From Natronomonas halophila (lineage in GTDB: Archaea > Halobacteriota > Halobacteria > Halobacteriales > Haloarculaceae), in NCBI RefSeq assembly GCF_013391085.1, contig NZ_CP058334.1, positions 806,001 to 870,000 of the forward strand: DNA of 64,000 bases. The letters are read 5' to 3'. Shown here piece after piece: positions 24,845 to 33,117 of the stretch. A program made the translations under genes and the position numbers. Position 1 is the stretch's first letter. Each line of letters begins with the position of its first letter. The notes beneath the pieces were generated by a model, which saw only the letters and a list, made by a program, of their open reading frames with translations, did no database searches and had not been told where the DNA came from.

Positions 24845-25636
24845 CTATTCTCCCTTGAAGTCGGGTTCGCGGCCTTCCATGAAGGCGGTCGCGCCCTCCT
24901 CGTGGTCGTCGGTCGCGAAAACGGCCGCCTGCGCGGACGCCTCGTTGTCGAGGGCCTCCTTCAGCGAGGCGTCGAAGCCCTGGTTGAGAGCCTGCTTCGA
25001 GTTCCGGAGCGCGATGGTCGGGCCGTTCGCGATGGGGTCGATGAACTCCGCGGCCTGTTCCTCGAAGTCCTCCTCGAAGACGTGGTTGAAGAGGCCGAGG
25101 TCCGCGGCGTCGTCCGCGTCAAGCAGTTCGCCGGTGAAGACCAGTTCCTTGGCCTTGCTGAGGCCGACTTCGCGGGGCAGCAGGTAGGAGGTGCCCGTGT
25201 CGACGGCGAGGCCGACCTGCCGGAAGCCGAAGGAGATGCTCGCGTCGCCCGAAGCAAGCGTGATGTCCGCGGCGATAGCGAGGTTCGCGCCCGCACCATA
25301 GGCGACGCCGTCGACCTTCGCGATGGTCGGCAGGTGGAACTCGGCGATGCGCTGGATGGCGCGGCTCGTCTCGTGTTGGATGCGTTCGACGGCCTCGTGG
25401 AGTTCGGCCTGGTCGCTCATCAACTCGACCATGGAGTTGACGTCGCCGCCCGCACAGAAGGTGCCCTCCTTGCCCGTGATGACGAGACAGCGCACATCGT
25501 CGCTGGCTTCGGCCTCGTCGACCGCATCGACGATAGCGCCGGACATCTCGCTGGACAGCGCGTTGCGGCTGTCCGGGCGGTTGAGCGTAATCGTCGCGAT
25601 GCCGTCCTCGATATCGAGGGTCGCTGCGTCACTCAT
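24845..25636 (-). CDS. Enoyl-CoA hydratase/isomerase family protein (PaaG-like)
   Basis: A 263-residue crotonase. The oxyanion-hole region TFCAGGD is present. The usual catalytic PE motif is replaced: the sequence is FGFRQVGLAVDTGTSYLLPR. The Asp aligned in VDTGTSYLLPR resembles PaaG-type isomerases with a single catalytic Asp. It may therefore be an enoyl-CoA isomerase rather than a hydratase. It lies between the Liv transporter genes and the acyl-CoA dehydrogenase on the same strand with its own 146-nt upstream region. ATG at 25636 is the family start. Confidence 0.8.
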   Translation of the reverse strand: MSDAATLDIEDGIATITLNRPDSRNALSSEMSGAIVDAVDEAEASDDVRCLVITGKEGTFCAGGDVNSMVELMSDQAELHEAVERIQHETSRAIQRIAEFHLPTIAKVDGVAYGAGANLAIAADITLASGDASISFGFRQVGLAVDTGTSYLLPREVGLSKAKELVFTGELLDADDAADLGLFNHVFEEDFEEQAAEFIDPIANGPTIALRNSKQALNQGFDASLKEALDNEASAQAAVFATDDHEEGATAFMEGREPDFKGE

Positions 25637-25680
25637 GATACACCACCACATACGACCCCTCCCTCTAAAGCCTTCCCAAT

Positions 25681-25694
25681 ACGCTGACCAGCGT
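25681..25694. promoter_or_regulatory. Inverted repeat ACGCTG-AC-CAGCGT, candidate operator
   Basis: Perfect 6-bp arms with a 2-bp spacer lie 45-58 nt upstream of the PaaG-like gene. One half, CAGCGTT, recurs upstream of the acyl-CoA dehydrogenase at 24813-24819. A shared regulator, perhaps the winged-helix protein of the same cluster, is possible. Confidence 0.35.
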
Positions 25695-25782
25695 TTAGGC
25701 TTTGTAGTATATTCCTAACGATTGAAAGAATAGAACCGCACGTGGTTTCGGTTGCTCAAAGCGGCCGTTCGCGAGGGACGCC

Positions 25783-26499
25783 CTATGTGACGCCGATGTA
25801 GGCGTCGCGGACGTACTCGCTTTCCTTGAACTCCTCGGCGGTCCCGGAGAGTTCGATGCGGCCGTTCTCGATTAGATAGAGGCGTTCGGCGTGTCGCAGC
25901 GCGAACGTCGAGTTCTGCTCGACCAGCAGGATGGTCAGGCCCTCGTCGAGCAGTCGCTCGATGGCGTCGCTGATGTCGTCGATGATGACCGGCGCCAACC
26001 CGAGCGTCGGTTCGTCGAGCATCAGCAGTTCGGGGTCGCTCATCAGCGCGCGGCCGACGGCGAGCATCTGCTGTTCGCCGCCGGACATGGTTTCGGCTTC
26101 CTGCTCGCGACGCTCGTCAAGGCGGGGAAAGAGGTCGTAGACCATCTGGAGGTCCTCTTTGACCGCCTCGCGGTCGTCGCGGAACTGCGCGCCCATCAGC
26201 AGGTTCTGCTCGACGGTGAAGAACGGGAAGAGGTCCCGGTCTTCCGTACAGTAGACGAGGCCGTCCTCGATGAGTTGTTGGCTCGATACGGCCGCGACGT
26301 CCTGGTCGTGGTAGTTTATCGACCCCTCGAAATCGAGGAGGCCGGCAACCGTATCCAGCATCGTCGTCTTGCCGGCCCCGTTCGGGCCGATGACGCCGAC
26401 GATTTCGCCGCGGTCGACCGACAACGAGACGTCGTCGAGCGCTTGGGTCTTCCCGTAGTATACGTCGAGGTTTGCTATTTCGAGTAGTGGGTCGCTCAT
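25783..26499 (-). CDS. livF: Liv-type ABC transporter ATP-binding protein LivF
   Basis: A 238-residue ABC ATPase. Walker A is GPNGAGKTT, the signature is MSGGEQQMLAVGRAL and Walker B LLMLDEPTLGL, with the switch His in LLVEQNS-adjacent sequence typical of LivF. It powers import by the LivHM permease from the cytoplasmic side. Its start overlaps the livG stop by four bases; it is the last gene of the transporter operon. Confidence 0.9.
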   Translation of the reverse strand: MSDPLLEIANLDVYYGKTQALDDVSLSVDRGEIVGVIGPNGAGKTTMLDTVAGLLDFEGSINYHDQDVAAVSSQQLIEDGLVYCTEDRDLFPFFTVEQNLLMGAQFRDDREAVKEDLQMVYDLFPRLDERREQEAETMSGGEQQMLAVGRALMSDPELLMLDEPTLGLAPVIIDDISDAIERLLDEGLTILLVEQNSTFALRHAERLYLIENGRIELSGTAEEFKESEYVRDAYIGVT

Positions 26500-27227
26500 A
26501 TGTCGCCCTCCGTCGAGAGGTAGGCTTCCTGTACGTCCTCGTTGTTCGCGATCTCCTCTGGCGTGCCTTCCGCGAGTTTGGCGCCGTTATGCAGGACGAC
26601 GACGCGGTCGACCAACTCCATGAGACTGCTCATGTTGTGGTCGACGACGACCATCGTCATGCCCTCCTCGCGGAGCCGTTCGATCTGGTCGGAGAGTTTG
26701 CGGATCTCCGCCTGATTCATGCCGGCAAAGGGCTCGTCGAGCAGCATCATCGACGGCTCCGTCGCCAGCGCCTTGGCGATTTCGAGTCGCCGCACGTCCG
26801 CGTGCGGCAACTCATCGGGTGTCTCGTGGAGCACGTCGTCGATGTCGACCCGCTTGGCGTAGCCGGCGATTTCCTCGTCGGAGGCACCGCCGTGTAGCGA
26901 CGTGATGCTGTTCGGCAGCGTGAACAGCTTGATGTTGCCGGCCACGGGCAGGATGTCGATGGGGTTCGACTCCTGGGAGACCCGCGAGAGGCCCTGATTG
27001 ACGATTTCGTGAGTATCCAGTTCGGTGATATCCGCACCGTCGAACCGGACGTGACCGTCGGTCACGTCGTAGATACCCATCGTACAGTTGAACACCGTCG
27101 ACTTCCCGGAGCCGTTCGGGCCGATGAGGCCGAGGATTTCGCCCTCCTCGACGTCGAAGGAGAGGTCGTCGACTGCGACGAGGCCGCCGAACCGCTTGGT
27201 CAGCCCGTCGATTTCGAGGATGCTCAT
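26496..27227 (-). CDS. livG: Liv-type ABC transporter ATP-binding protein LivG
   Basis: This 243-residue ABC ATPase has Walker A GPNGSGKST, Walker B MMLLDEPFAGM and the switch VVDHNMS. The LSGGQ-type signature is degenerate: the sequence before RRLEIAKAL reads ELPHADV, so both signature glycines are missing. Position, length and the RRLEIAKALATEP block still identify it as LivG. The partner LivF keeps a canonical signature, so the pair would have one normal and one degenerate ATP site. Overlaps livM and livF by four bases each. Confidence 0.88.
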   Translation of the reverse strand: MSILEIDGLTKRFGGLVAVDDLSFDVEEGEILGLIGPNGSGKSTVFNCTMGIYDVTDGHVRFDGADITELDTHEIVNQGLSRVSQESNPIDILPVAGNIKLFTLPNSITSLHGGASDEEIAGYAKRVDIDDVLHETPDELPHADVRRLEIAKALATEPSMMLLDEPFAGMNQAEIRKLSDQIERLREEGMTMVVVDHNMSSLMELVDRVVVLHNGAKLAEGTPEEIANNEDVQEAYLSTEGDI

Positions 27228-28369
27228 TGTTCGTCACCTCCGACGGCGCCGAGTCGATGCCAGACCTTGCGGAACAGGCCGTTCCGCGCGAACACGAGCA
27301 CGGACAGCACGGCCGTCCACAGCAGGAGGTACCGAACCGATGTTTCGAGGTCACCGAGAATCTCGTGGTTGAGGAACTCGAAGAGGAAGGCTCCACCGAG
27401 CGGACCGAGGATGGAGCTCATCCCGCCGAGGACCGCAATCGCGATTATCTCGATGCTGTTGTCGACGATGACGAAGGTACTCGGGTCAACGTTGCCCGTA
27501 AAGCCGACGAGCAGAACGCCGCCGATACCCATCGGAATCGAACTGAGGACGAACGACCCGATCTTGAACTTCGTGGGGTTGATGCCGGCAGCCGAAACCG
27601 CCGCCTCGTTTTCCCGAATCGCGATCAGGATCATCCCGAGGTTCGACCGCGCCAGATACGTCAGTACCAGCGCGATCAGCAGCATCGGGATGACCATGTA
27701 GTAGTACCGCAGCATGGGGTCCCACGTGAAGACGCTCGGCTCTTGGAAGCCGGGAATCCCGCCGAGCGCGCTGTAGGCGGTCGTCAGCCGATAGAACAGC
27801 AGGACCGACACGAACGTAATCAGCGAGAAGTACGGTCCTTCCAGCCGTAGCGTCGGCAGCGCAACGAGCAGGCCGACGATGAGCGCCGCAAGCACCGACA
27901 GCGGTGCCGTGATGAAAAGCGACATCTCGGGGTTGACATTGACCAGCAGGAGCGCGGTCGTGTAGCCGGCGGCACTCGACAGCACCGAGTGGCCGAAACT
28001 GATGTAGCCGGTGTAGCCGCTCTGGATGTCCCAGCTCATGGCGAAGATGGCCCAGATGCTGGCCAGCGCCAGCGTCCGGAGCATGCTGCCGCTGACGAGC
28101 GGGGCCCAGACGCCGGCCGTCAGTAGGCCGACGAACGTGACCAGCAGGAAGAGGAACTGTAACCCCGTCAGTTCGCCGAAGTAGTCGCCGAGCCGTGCGT
28201 TGAACGCGTTCGCGACCGGCGACAGCGCGCGGTCGACCGGCGCCAACACGCGGTCGAAGACGCGGCCGAGCGGGGCCAGTACGTTCTCACGAATCGATCC
28301 GACCGCCTCCTGAACCGAACCGGAGGCGGCAGCCAGGATAGTACCGATGAAGAAAAGCGGGTTAGTCAT
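27224..28369 (-). CDS. livM: Liv-type ABC transporter permease LivM
   Basis: A 381-residue integral membrane protein with about ten hydrophobic segments from residue 70 on. LivM features include FAMSWDIQSGYTGYISFGH and the EAA-like loop AIRENEAAVSAAGINPTKFK. The first 70 residues (a hydrophobic segment, then VGSIRENVLAPLGRVFDRVL) are an extension compared with bacterial LivM. It forms the transport channel with LivH. Confidence 0.88.
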   Translation of the reverse strand: MTNPLFFIGTILAAASGSVQEAVGSIRENVLAPLGRVFDRVLAPVDRALSPVANAFNARLGDYFGELTGLQFLFLLVTFVGLLTAGVWAPLVSGSMLRTLALASIWAIFAMSWDIQSGYTGYISFGHSVLSSAAGYTTALLLVNVNPEMSLFITAPLSVLAALIVGLLVALPTLRLEGPYFSLITFVSVLLFYRLTTAYSALGGIPGFQEPSVFTWDPMLRYYYMVIPMLLIALVLTYLARSNLGMILIAIRENEAAVSAAGINPTKFKIGSFVLSSIPMGIGGVLLVGFTGNVDPSTFVIVDNSIEIIAIAVLGGMSSILGPLGGAFLFEFLNHEILGDLETSVRYLLLWTAVLSVLVFARNGLFRKVWHRLGAVGGDEQ

Positions 28370-29252
28370 GGACGAACTCCCTCCCGTAGATGCCTTCCGG
28401 CATGTAGAGGATGAACAGCAGGAGCAGCGCCAGCGAGAGGATGCCGCGGAACTCCTGCCCGATGAAGGTGACCGTGAACTGTTCGAGGAACCCGACGAGG
28501 TACGCAGCGACCACCGAGCCCTTGACCGAGCCGATACCGCCGATGACGACGATGATAAAGGCCAGCGCGAGCGGGTTGAGCCACATCAGCGGCGTGGCGC
28601 CGTTCGACGAACCGAGGAAGACCCCGGCGATGCCGGCCAGCGCACCCGCGATGAGCCACGTCTTGGCTCGCACCGAGTGCAGGTCGACGGCCGTGAGCAC
28701 CGCACCGCGTTCGCTCATCGAGGCCGCGAGGATGGACCGGCCATCGTCGGTCTGGGTGATGTAGTAATACAGCAACCCGATGGCGATCCACGAGACGACG
28801 AAGCCGACGATTTCGACGTTACGGATGCGGATACCGATACCGTACTGTCCGAGGTTCTGTGCCCCCGAGATGAGCGTCATCCCGAATGGGGTCGAACCGA
28901 ACTGGTAGATGACGAACTCGGTGGCCATCGTCGCGAGGATGACCGTCGCAAGGAACGTGATGACGACGTCGTCCTCGATGTATTTGATCAGTATTTCGTA
29001 CATCGCCAAAGAGAGAACCGCGATAGCGATGACGGCGATCGGAAACGCGATAGCCGGATGTATCGCCGGGACGACCGCATCCCGGACGAGGAGGCCGAAG
29101 ACGTAGGCCCCGGCCATGATAAGCGCGCCGTGGGCGAGGTTCAGGATACCCCCCACACCGAAAATCATCGTAAAGCCGATTGCGATCAGGGCGTAGACGG
29201 CACTAATCATCGCGCCCTGAATAATCAGCGAGGATACCTGGCCGAAGACCAT
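28362..29252 (-). CDS. livH: Liv-type ABC transporter permease LivH
   Basis: A 296-residue membrane protein with eight or nine hydrophobic segments. LivH features include GVGGILNLAHGALIMAGAYV at the N-terminus and ASMSERGAVLTAVDLHSVRA in the cytoplasmic loop that contacts the ATPases. It overlaps livM by eight bases and follows the solute-binding protein gene by 3 nt, so the five genes form one operon. Confidence 0.88.
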   Translation of the reverse strand: MVFGQVSSLIIQGAMISAVYALIAIGFTMIFGVGGILNLAHGALIMAGAYVFGLLVRDAVVPAIHPAIAFPIAVIAIAVLSLAMYEILIKYIEDDVVITFLATVILATMATEFVIYQFGSTPFGMTLISGAQNLGQYGIGIRIRNVEIVGFVVSWIAIGLLYYYITQTDDGRSILAASMSERGAVLTAVDLHSVRAKTWLIAGALAGIAGVFLGSSNGATPLMWLNPLALAFIIVVIGGIGSVKGSVVAAYLVGFLEQFTVTFIGQEFRGILSLALLLLFILYMPEGIYGREFVHD

Positions 29253-29255
29253 CGC

Positions 29256-30596
29256 TTACCGCATCCACGCCGGCATGACGTGTTCTTCCGTACGGTTCTT
29301 CGACGGATAGACACACTCGATTTCCCCGCCCTCCTGCCACTGGGTAACCGGGAAGTTCGAGATGTCACCGTTCTCGTCGCGGGTCTCCTTGAGGTCATGC
29401 GGGTAATCCGAATCCTGCCCGTAGAACTCGATGTTGCCGGCGACACCCGTGTAACTCGTATCCAGCATCGCGTCGATGAACGAGTCGAGGTCCTGCCGGG
29501 GCACGGCGCCGTTGGCGACGGCGTTCTGTGCGATAAAGAGGCCGTCGTAGGTGTTGAAGCCCATGTACATCGGCGCCCGGAACGGCGGGTTCTCGGCGTC
29601 GCCGTACTGCTCGCGGTAGGCTTCGGTGAACGGAACCGTCTTCTCGGTGATGTCGGTGACGCCGGCTGCCCCCGTCTGCGAGGTCGTCTCGTAGAGCGCG
29701 ACCCCTTCGGTCGCGTCGTAGTAGGCGGGCAGCATCGACGCGACGTGGATGCCCTCGATACCGAACTCGTATTCGCCGTCGTGCCAGAGGCCGAGCATCT
29801 GGCCGGCCTGAATGTGGGCGAAGAAGCGCAGGACGTAATCCGCACCCGAATCGTCCACGTCGCTCATGATGGGCGAGAAGTCCGAGGTGTTGATGTTGAG
29901 TGCGCTCTCGTGGACGATTTCGATGTCGCGCTCTTCGAGGTAGCCCGGAATCAGTTCGGCGAACGGTTCCGTCCAGGCCGCCTGGTCGCGCAGGAAGGCG
30001 ACCTGGTCCCAGCCGTGTCGCTCCTTGAGGTACTCACAGTAGCCGGCCATCGCTTCCGCCTGGAAGTCGGAGTTGACGGGGCCGATACGGAAGACGTTCT
30101 TGTACGTCTCGTAATCCTCGCCCGCGAAGTCGGCCGTCAGCGCCGGCGATGCGGAGCCGGTGATGAAGTACGGAACGTCGAAGTTGGAAGTCAGGTCGAC
30201 GACGGCCTGTGAGGCCTCGGAGGCGAACCCACCGATGAGGAGGTCGACTTCCTCCTGCTGGATGAGTTCCTCGGTGACCGACTGCGCCTCGCTGGGGTCG
30301 GCACGCGTGTCTTCGGTGACCAGTTCGACGTCGCCGTTGTTGATGCCACCGTTTTCGTTGATTTCCGCGATAGCCATCTCGGCGCTTCGGGCCGAACCGA
30401 TACCGAGGGGGTTGGACATCGGCCCAATGTGGCCGATCTTGAACCCGTCCGATTCACCGCCGCCGCCATCACCGAGACAACCGGCCATCGAGACACCGGC
30501 CGCGCCGGCCCCGGTTGCTTTCAGGAAGGCCCGGCGGTCGACGCCGCGGTACCCAGTTGTGTCCGTTGACCGACTACTTTTGCCATTGTTAACCAT
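29256..30596 (-). CDS. Liv-type (periplasmic-binding fold I) substrate-binding lipoprotein
   Basis: A 446-residue Tat lipoprotein. RR at 21-22 is followed by AFLKATGAGAAGVSMAGC, with the lipidated Cys at 40 and a glycine-rich spacer. The mature part is a Leu/Ile/Val-binding type fold (FKIGHIGPMSNPLGIGSARS, then AEMAIAEINENGGI). Relatives bind branched-chain amino acids, amides, urea or aromatic and short-chain acids, so the ligand is open. It leads the operon. The acyl-CoA genes nearby suggest a carbon source rather than an amino acid for protein synthesis. Confidence 0.88.
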   Translation of the reverse strand: MVNNGKSSRSTDTTGYRGVDRRAFLKATGAGAAGVSMAGCLGDGGGGESDGFKIGHIGPMSNPLGIGSARSAEMAIAEINENGGINNGDVELVTEDTRADPSEAQSVTEELIQQEEVDLLIGGFASEASQAVVDLTSNFDVPYFITGSASPALTADFAGEDYETYKNVFRIGPVNSDFQAEAMAGYCEYLKERHGWDQVAFLRDQAAWTEPFAELIPGYLEERDIEIVHESALNINTSDFSPIMSDVDDSGADYVLRFFAHIQAGQMLGLWHDGEYEFGIEGIHVASMLPAYYDATEGVALYETTSQTGAAGVTDITEKTVPFTEAYREQYGDAENPPFRAPMYMGFNTYDGLFIAQNAVANGAVPRQDLDSFIDAMLDTSYTGVAGNIEFYGQDSDYPHDLKETRDENGDISNFPVTQWQEGGEIECVYPSKNRTEEHVMPAWMR

Positions 30597-30627
30597 TGGT
30601 CCGGTACCTTCTTACAGAAGATACCCC

Positions 30628-30635
30628 TTAAATCT
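30628..30635 (-). promoter_or_regulatory. TATA box of the Liv operon
   Basis: The minus strand reads GATTTAAG, centred about 35 nt before the ATG at 30596. It would give a leader of roughly 10 nt. Confidence 0.45.
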
Positions 30636-30687
30636 GCGGTACGTTTTGGACCAGTTGCCCAGATGAAATAAACCGCCGTCGCAAGTT

Positions 30688-31443
30688 TTACCGCGCCGTC
30701 CAGCCACCGTCGACCGCGAATACCGACCCCGTGGCATACGACGCGAGGTCGCTGGCCAGGAACACGGCCGGACCGGCGATTTCCTCGGGGTCCGCAAAGC
30801 GGTCCATCGGCGTCCGGTCGAGAATCGACTGCCGGAGGTCCTCGTCTTCCTGCAGGTCCTCGGTGAGGTCCGTCGCGACGTAGCCCGGCGCGAGGCAGTT
30901 GACCCGTACCTCGGGAGCCCAATCCAGCGCGAGGCTCTTGGTCAGGCCCACGAGACCGTGCTTCGAAGCGACGTAGGGGTGCTGGCGGGGGAGGCCGACC
31001 AGCCCGCCGACCGAGGCGACGTTGACCAGCGAACCGCCGGATTCCCGCAGCGACGTTTCGGCGGCCCGAGCACAGGCGAAGGCCCCGCCGAGATTGACGT
31101 CCATCACCTGCTCGTAGCCCTCCTCGGGGACCGACTCGGGAGTGCCGAGCGCCGATGCCGGATTGATGCCCGCGTTGTTCACCACGACGTCGATACCGAG
31201 ATCCTCGTCGATGCGCTCGAAGACCGCCTCGACTGCCTCGGTGTCGGCGACGTCGACGGTTTCGACGCGGCTCTCGACGCCGCGCTCGCGGACCTCGTCG
31301 ACGACTGCTTCGACGGACGATTCCGTCCGGGACAGCGGGACGACGTTCGCGCCAGCGTCGGCGAAGCCAAGCGAAATCGCCCGCCCGATGCCACGCGTGC
31401 CGCCGGTGACGACGGCCGTCGTGCCGGAAAGGTTCAGGTCCAT
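30688..31443 (-). CDS. SDR-family oxidoreductase (FabG-like)
   Basis: A 251-residue short-chain dehydrogenase. The cofactor motif TGGTRGIG is at 13-20, NNAG is in the middle and the catalytic YVASK is present with an upstream Ser (NVASVGG). The C-terminal DGGWTAR is typical of classical SDRs using NAD(P)H. It is close to FabG-type 3-oxoacyl reductases, but the substrate is not determined. It precedes the Liv operon on the same strand with a 91-nt gap. ATG at 31443 is chosen; the longer frame to 31524 adds unconserved residues. Confidence 0.85.
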   Translation of the reverse strand: MDLNLSGTTAVVTGGTRGIGRAISLGFADAGANVVPLSRTESSVEAVVDEVRERGVESRVETVDVADTEAVEAVFERIDEDLGIDVVVNNAGINPASALGTPESVPEEGYEQVMDVNLGGAFACARAAETSLRESGGSLVNVASVGGLVGLPRQHPYVASKHGLVGLTKSLALDWAPEVRVNCLAPGYVATDLTEDLQEDEDLRQSILDRTPMDRFADPEEIAGPAVFLASDLASYATGSVFAVDGGWTAR

Positions 31444-31550
31444 ATCGGGACTCGCGTGGCGGGCCGGCAAAAAGCCCGTGGCGCGGCTCACCATCCGAGC
31501 GTCCGTCCGGTTCGTAACGCTCATACGGCCGATGGGTCTACATACCCGTA

Positions 31551-31835
31551 ATGGACCTGCGCGTCATCGAGAACCTGGAGACCGAACTGTCCATCGAGAT
31601 TCAGGACGAAGACCACACCTTCATGAACGTCCTCAAGGACGCCCTGCTGGAGGTCGACGGCGTTGCCGCGGCGACCTACGACATGAACCCCGAACAGTCC
31701 GGTGGCCAGACCGACCCCATCGTCACCATCAAGACCGACGGCAGCATCGACCCCCTCGATGCGCTCGAAGCGGCCGCCGACGGCGTCAAATCCAAGACCG
31801 ACGCCTTCCGCGACGCCTTCCAGTCCGCCGCCTGA
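31551..31835 (+). CDS. rpoL: DNA-directed RNA polymerase subunit L (Rpo11)
   Basis: A 94-residue protein matching archaeal RNA polymerase subunit [21 protein letters not shown] at residues 13-32 is the conserved core of the RPB11/alpha-like dimerisation domain. It pairs with subunit D to start assembly of the polymerase. The gene stands alone, divergent from the SDR gene and followed by a non-coding stretch of about 260 nt. Confidence 0.95.
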   Translation: MDLRVIENLETELSIEIQDEDHTFMNVLKDALLEVDGVAAATYDMNPEQSGGQTDPIVTIKTDGSIDPLDALEAAADGVKSKTDAFRDAFQSAA

Positions 31836-32099
31836 ATTTTTCGGTGAATCCGTATGATGTCGGTTTTCCTTTCAATCCCGAATAGACACTAGTTCTATTT
31901 TATAAACCGAACTTGGCGACTGCTCGGGCACAAACAGCCGGAAGGAGTAGTTGGTAGCACGGGTTCTTTATTCGGCATTGGTCGAAGTAGCTGTAAGGAC
32001 GAGCGTGGAGATCGGCCGAACTCTCTCTGCCCCCAAAGGTAGATAGTCAGAGGTTCGAACTGTGAACGATTCTCGGGTTGGTCATACGTCTCGGACGAA
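31836..32099. other. Non-coding stretch, lower GC
   Basis: No supported gene lies between rpoL and the small membrane protein at 32100. The sequence is AT-richer than its surroundings (for example CTAGTTCTATTTTATAAACC near 31889-31908). Short frames on both strands have no haloarchaeal composition. Confidence 0.5.
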
Positions 32100-32375
32100 T
32101 CAGTTTGTCCAATAGAGTCTGCCACCGTTTGCCAGAAGAGTGATTCCCAATAAGGAGGCCAGAATGAAGACTGGCCACGCGAAATCGTATACATACTGGC
32201 ATCTTCGGTACACGATTTGACCTGCCTCATTCAGATGTAACCCTTGCGGTGGCACCGTCCTCTCACAGGCATGTTGCCCCAGAGTGACGAACCCAAGACC
32301 CTCACCCCAACCGACATACAGCGTCAAAAATCCAGCAAGAATACTTCCGAACGCGAGGATGTTGGTTCGTTTCAC
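32100..32375 (-). CDS. Small two-helix membrane protein, 91 aa
   Basis: No family is recognised. The frame has two membrane segments (ILAFGSILAGFLTLYVGWGE and PVFILASLLGITLLANG). They are separated by a loop of about 40 residues with two cysteines (HACERTV, RRCQYVY) that could form a disulfide outside the cell. I place the start at GTG 32375 (reading MKRTNILAFG) because a TATA box at 32398-32406 is then 27 nt away, fitting a leaderless mRNA. A GTG at 32387 would be only about 15 nt from the TATA box. Local GC is below the window average. Confidence 0.55.
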   Translation of the reverse strand: MKRTNILAFGSILAGFLTLYVGWGEGLGFVTLGQHACERTVPPQGLHLNEAGQIVYRRCQYVYDFAWPVFILASLLGITLLANGGRLYWTN

Positions 32376-32397
32376 AGGGCCACACACCAGCCCATTT

Positions 32398-32406
32398 GTA
32401 TATTAA
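32398..32406 (-). promoter_or_regulatory. TATA box deciding the start of the 91-aa membrane protein
   Basis: TTAATATAC on the minus strand is centred 27 nt before GTG 32375. Confidence 0.45.
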
Positions 32407-32481
32407 TTCGGGGTCTTGTACTGGCTGGTTCGTAGATTCCCTCTACTGAACGATTTCTCTCACTAGTCGATTATACCGGGA

Positions 32482-32949
32482 TTACTCGTTGTCGCCCCGA
32501 ACAGGGAGACTAGCCGCAGTCGCATCGATTTCGAAATCTGGCCCTTTCCTGCCAGAGACCGACCCTGGTTCAAGAACGAATGCCCTGACTGTTGAGGTAT
32601 CTTGGCCCGGAAAGACATGGCTGGAGGGGAACTGGTCATTTTGTGCGAGGGCCATTCCGGCTTCTTGGCCGTCTTCGGAGAGTTGGTCGAGTGACCCCTG
32701 AACAATCACACTCGCGAAGTCACGCGCTGTTTTCGCATCCTGAACGGTGAAGCAGGCGGTGTCTGTTTGAGTTAGAAAGGTTCGTCGTTTGCTCTCTGCG
32801 GGCATCGCTAACTCGAAATAGAGCTTTCCGTTCCGATAGCCGAAGGATTCGGGAGTACCGTAGGCTTCTGCGTCGGCACAAGTAGAGAGGACACCGGTTT
32901 CCTGCTGCTGAAGGAAGGCCCCAATCTCATCGGCGGTCATCTTGAGCAT
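32482..32949 (-). CDS. Pyridoxamine 5'-phosphate oxidase-fold protein
   Basis: A 155-residue split-barrel flavin-binding protein (FLQQQETGVLSTCADAEAYG, RNGKLYFELA, then ASVIVQGSLDQL). The haloarchaeal family is annotated as pyridoxamine 5'-phosphate oxidase family, but these short forms usually bind FMN, F420 or heme and rarely make PLP. The true activity is unknown. An in-frame ATG at 32940 is an alternative start; an AT-rich ATAACATATG near 32973-32982 fits leaderless initiation at 32949. Confidence 0.75.
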   Translation of the reverse strand: MLKMTADEIGAFLQQQETGVLSTCADAEAYGTPESFGYRNGKLYFELAMPAESKRRTFLTQTDTACFTVQDAKTARDFASVIVQGSLDQLSEDGQEAGMALAQNDQFPSSHVFPGQDTSTVRAFVLEPGSVSGRKGPDFEIDATAASLPVRGDNE

Positions 32950-33102
32950 ACTGTTAATTCAAATAGCAGACACATATGTTATTTCCCCGGGACGAGCCGA
33001 ATATGAATTCTGCATTGATTACCCCACCGCCCACCCCATCAACCGATTTCGTTTTTCGACCTTCCGAGCAGCAATCACCCGCGAGTCGGCAGATGAGAAA
33101 CG

Positions 33103-33107
33103 AAAAA
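33103..33107 (-). terminator. T5 tract after hisF
   Basis: The minus strand reads TTCTTTTTCG about 11 nt past the hisF stop at 33118. Confidence 0.45.
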
Positions 33108-33117
33108 GAACCGCTGG

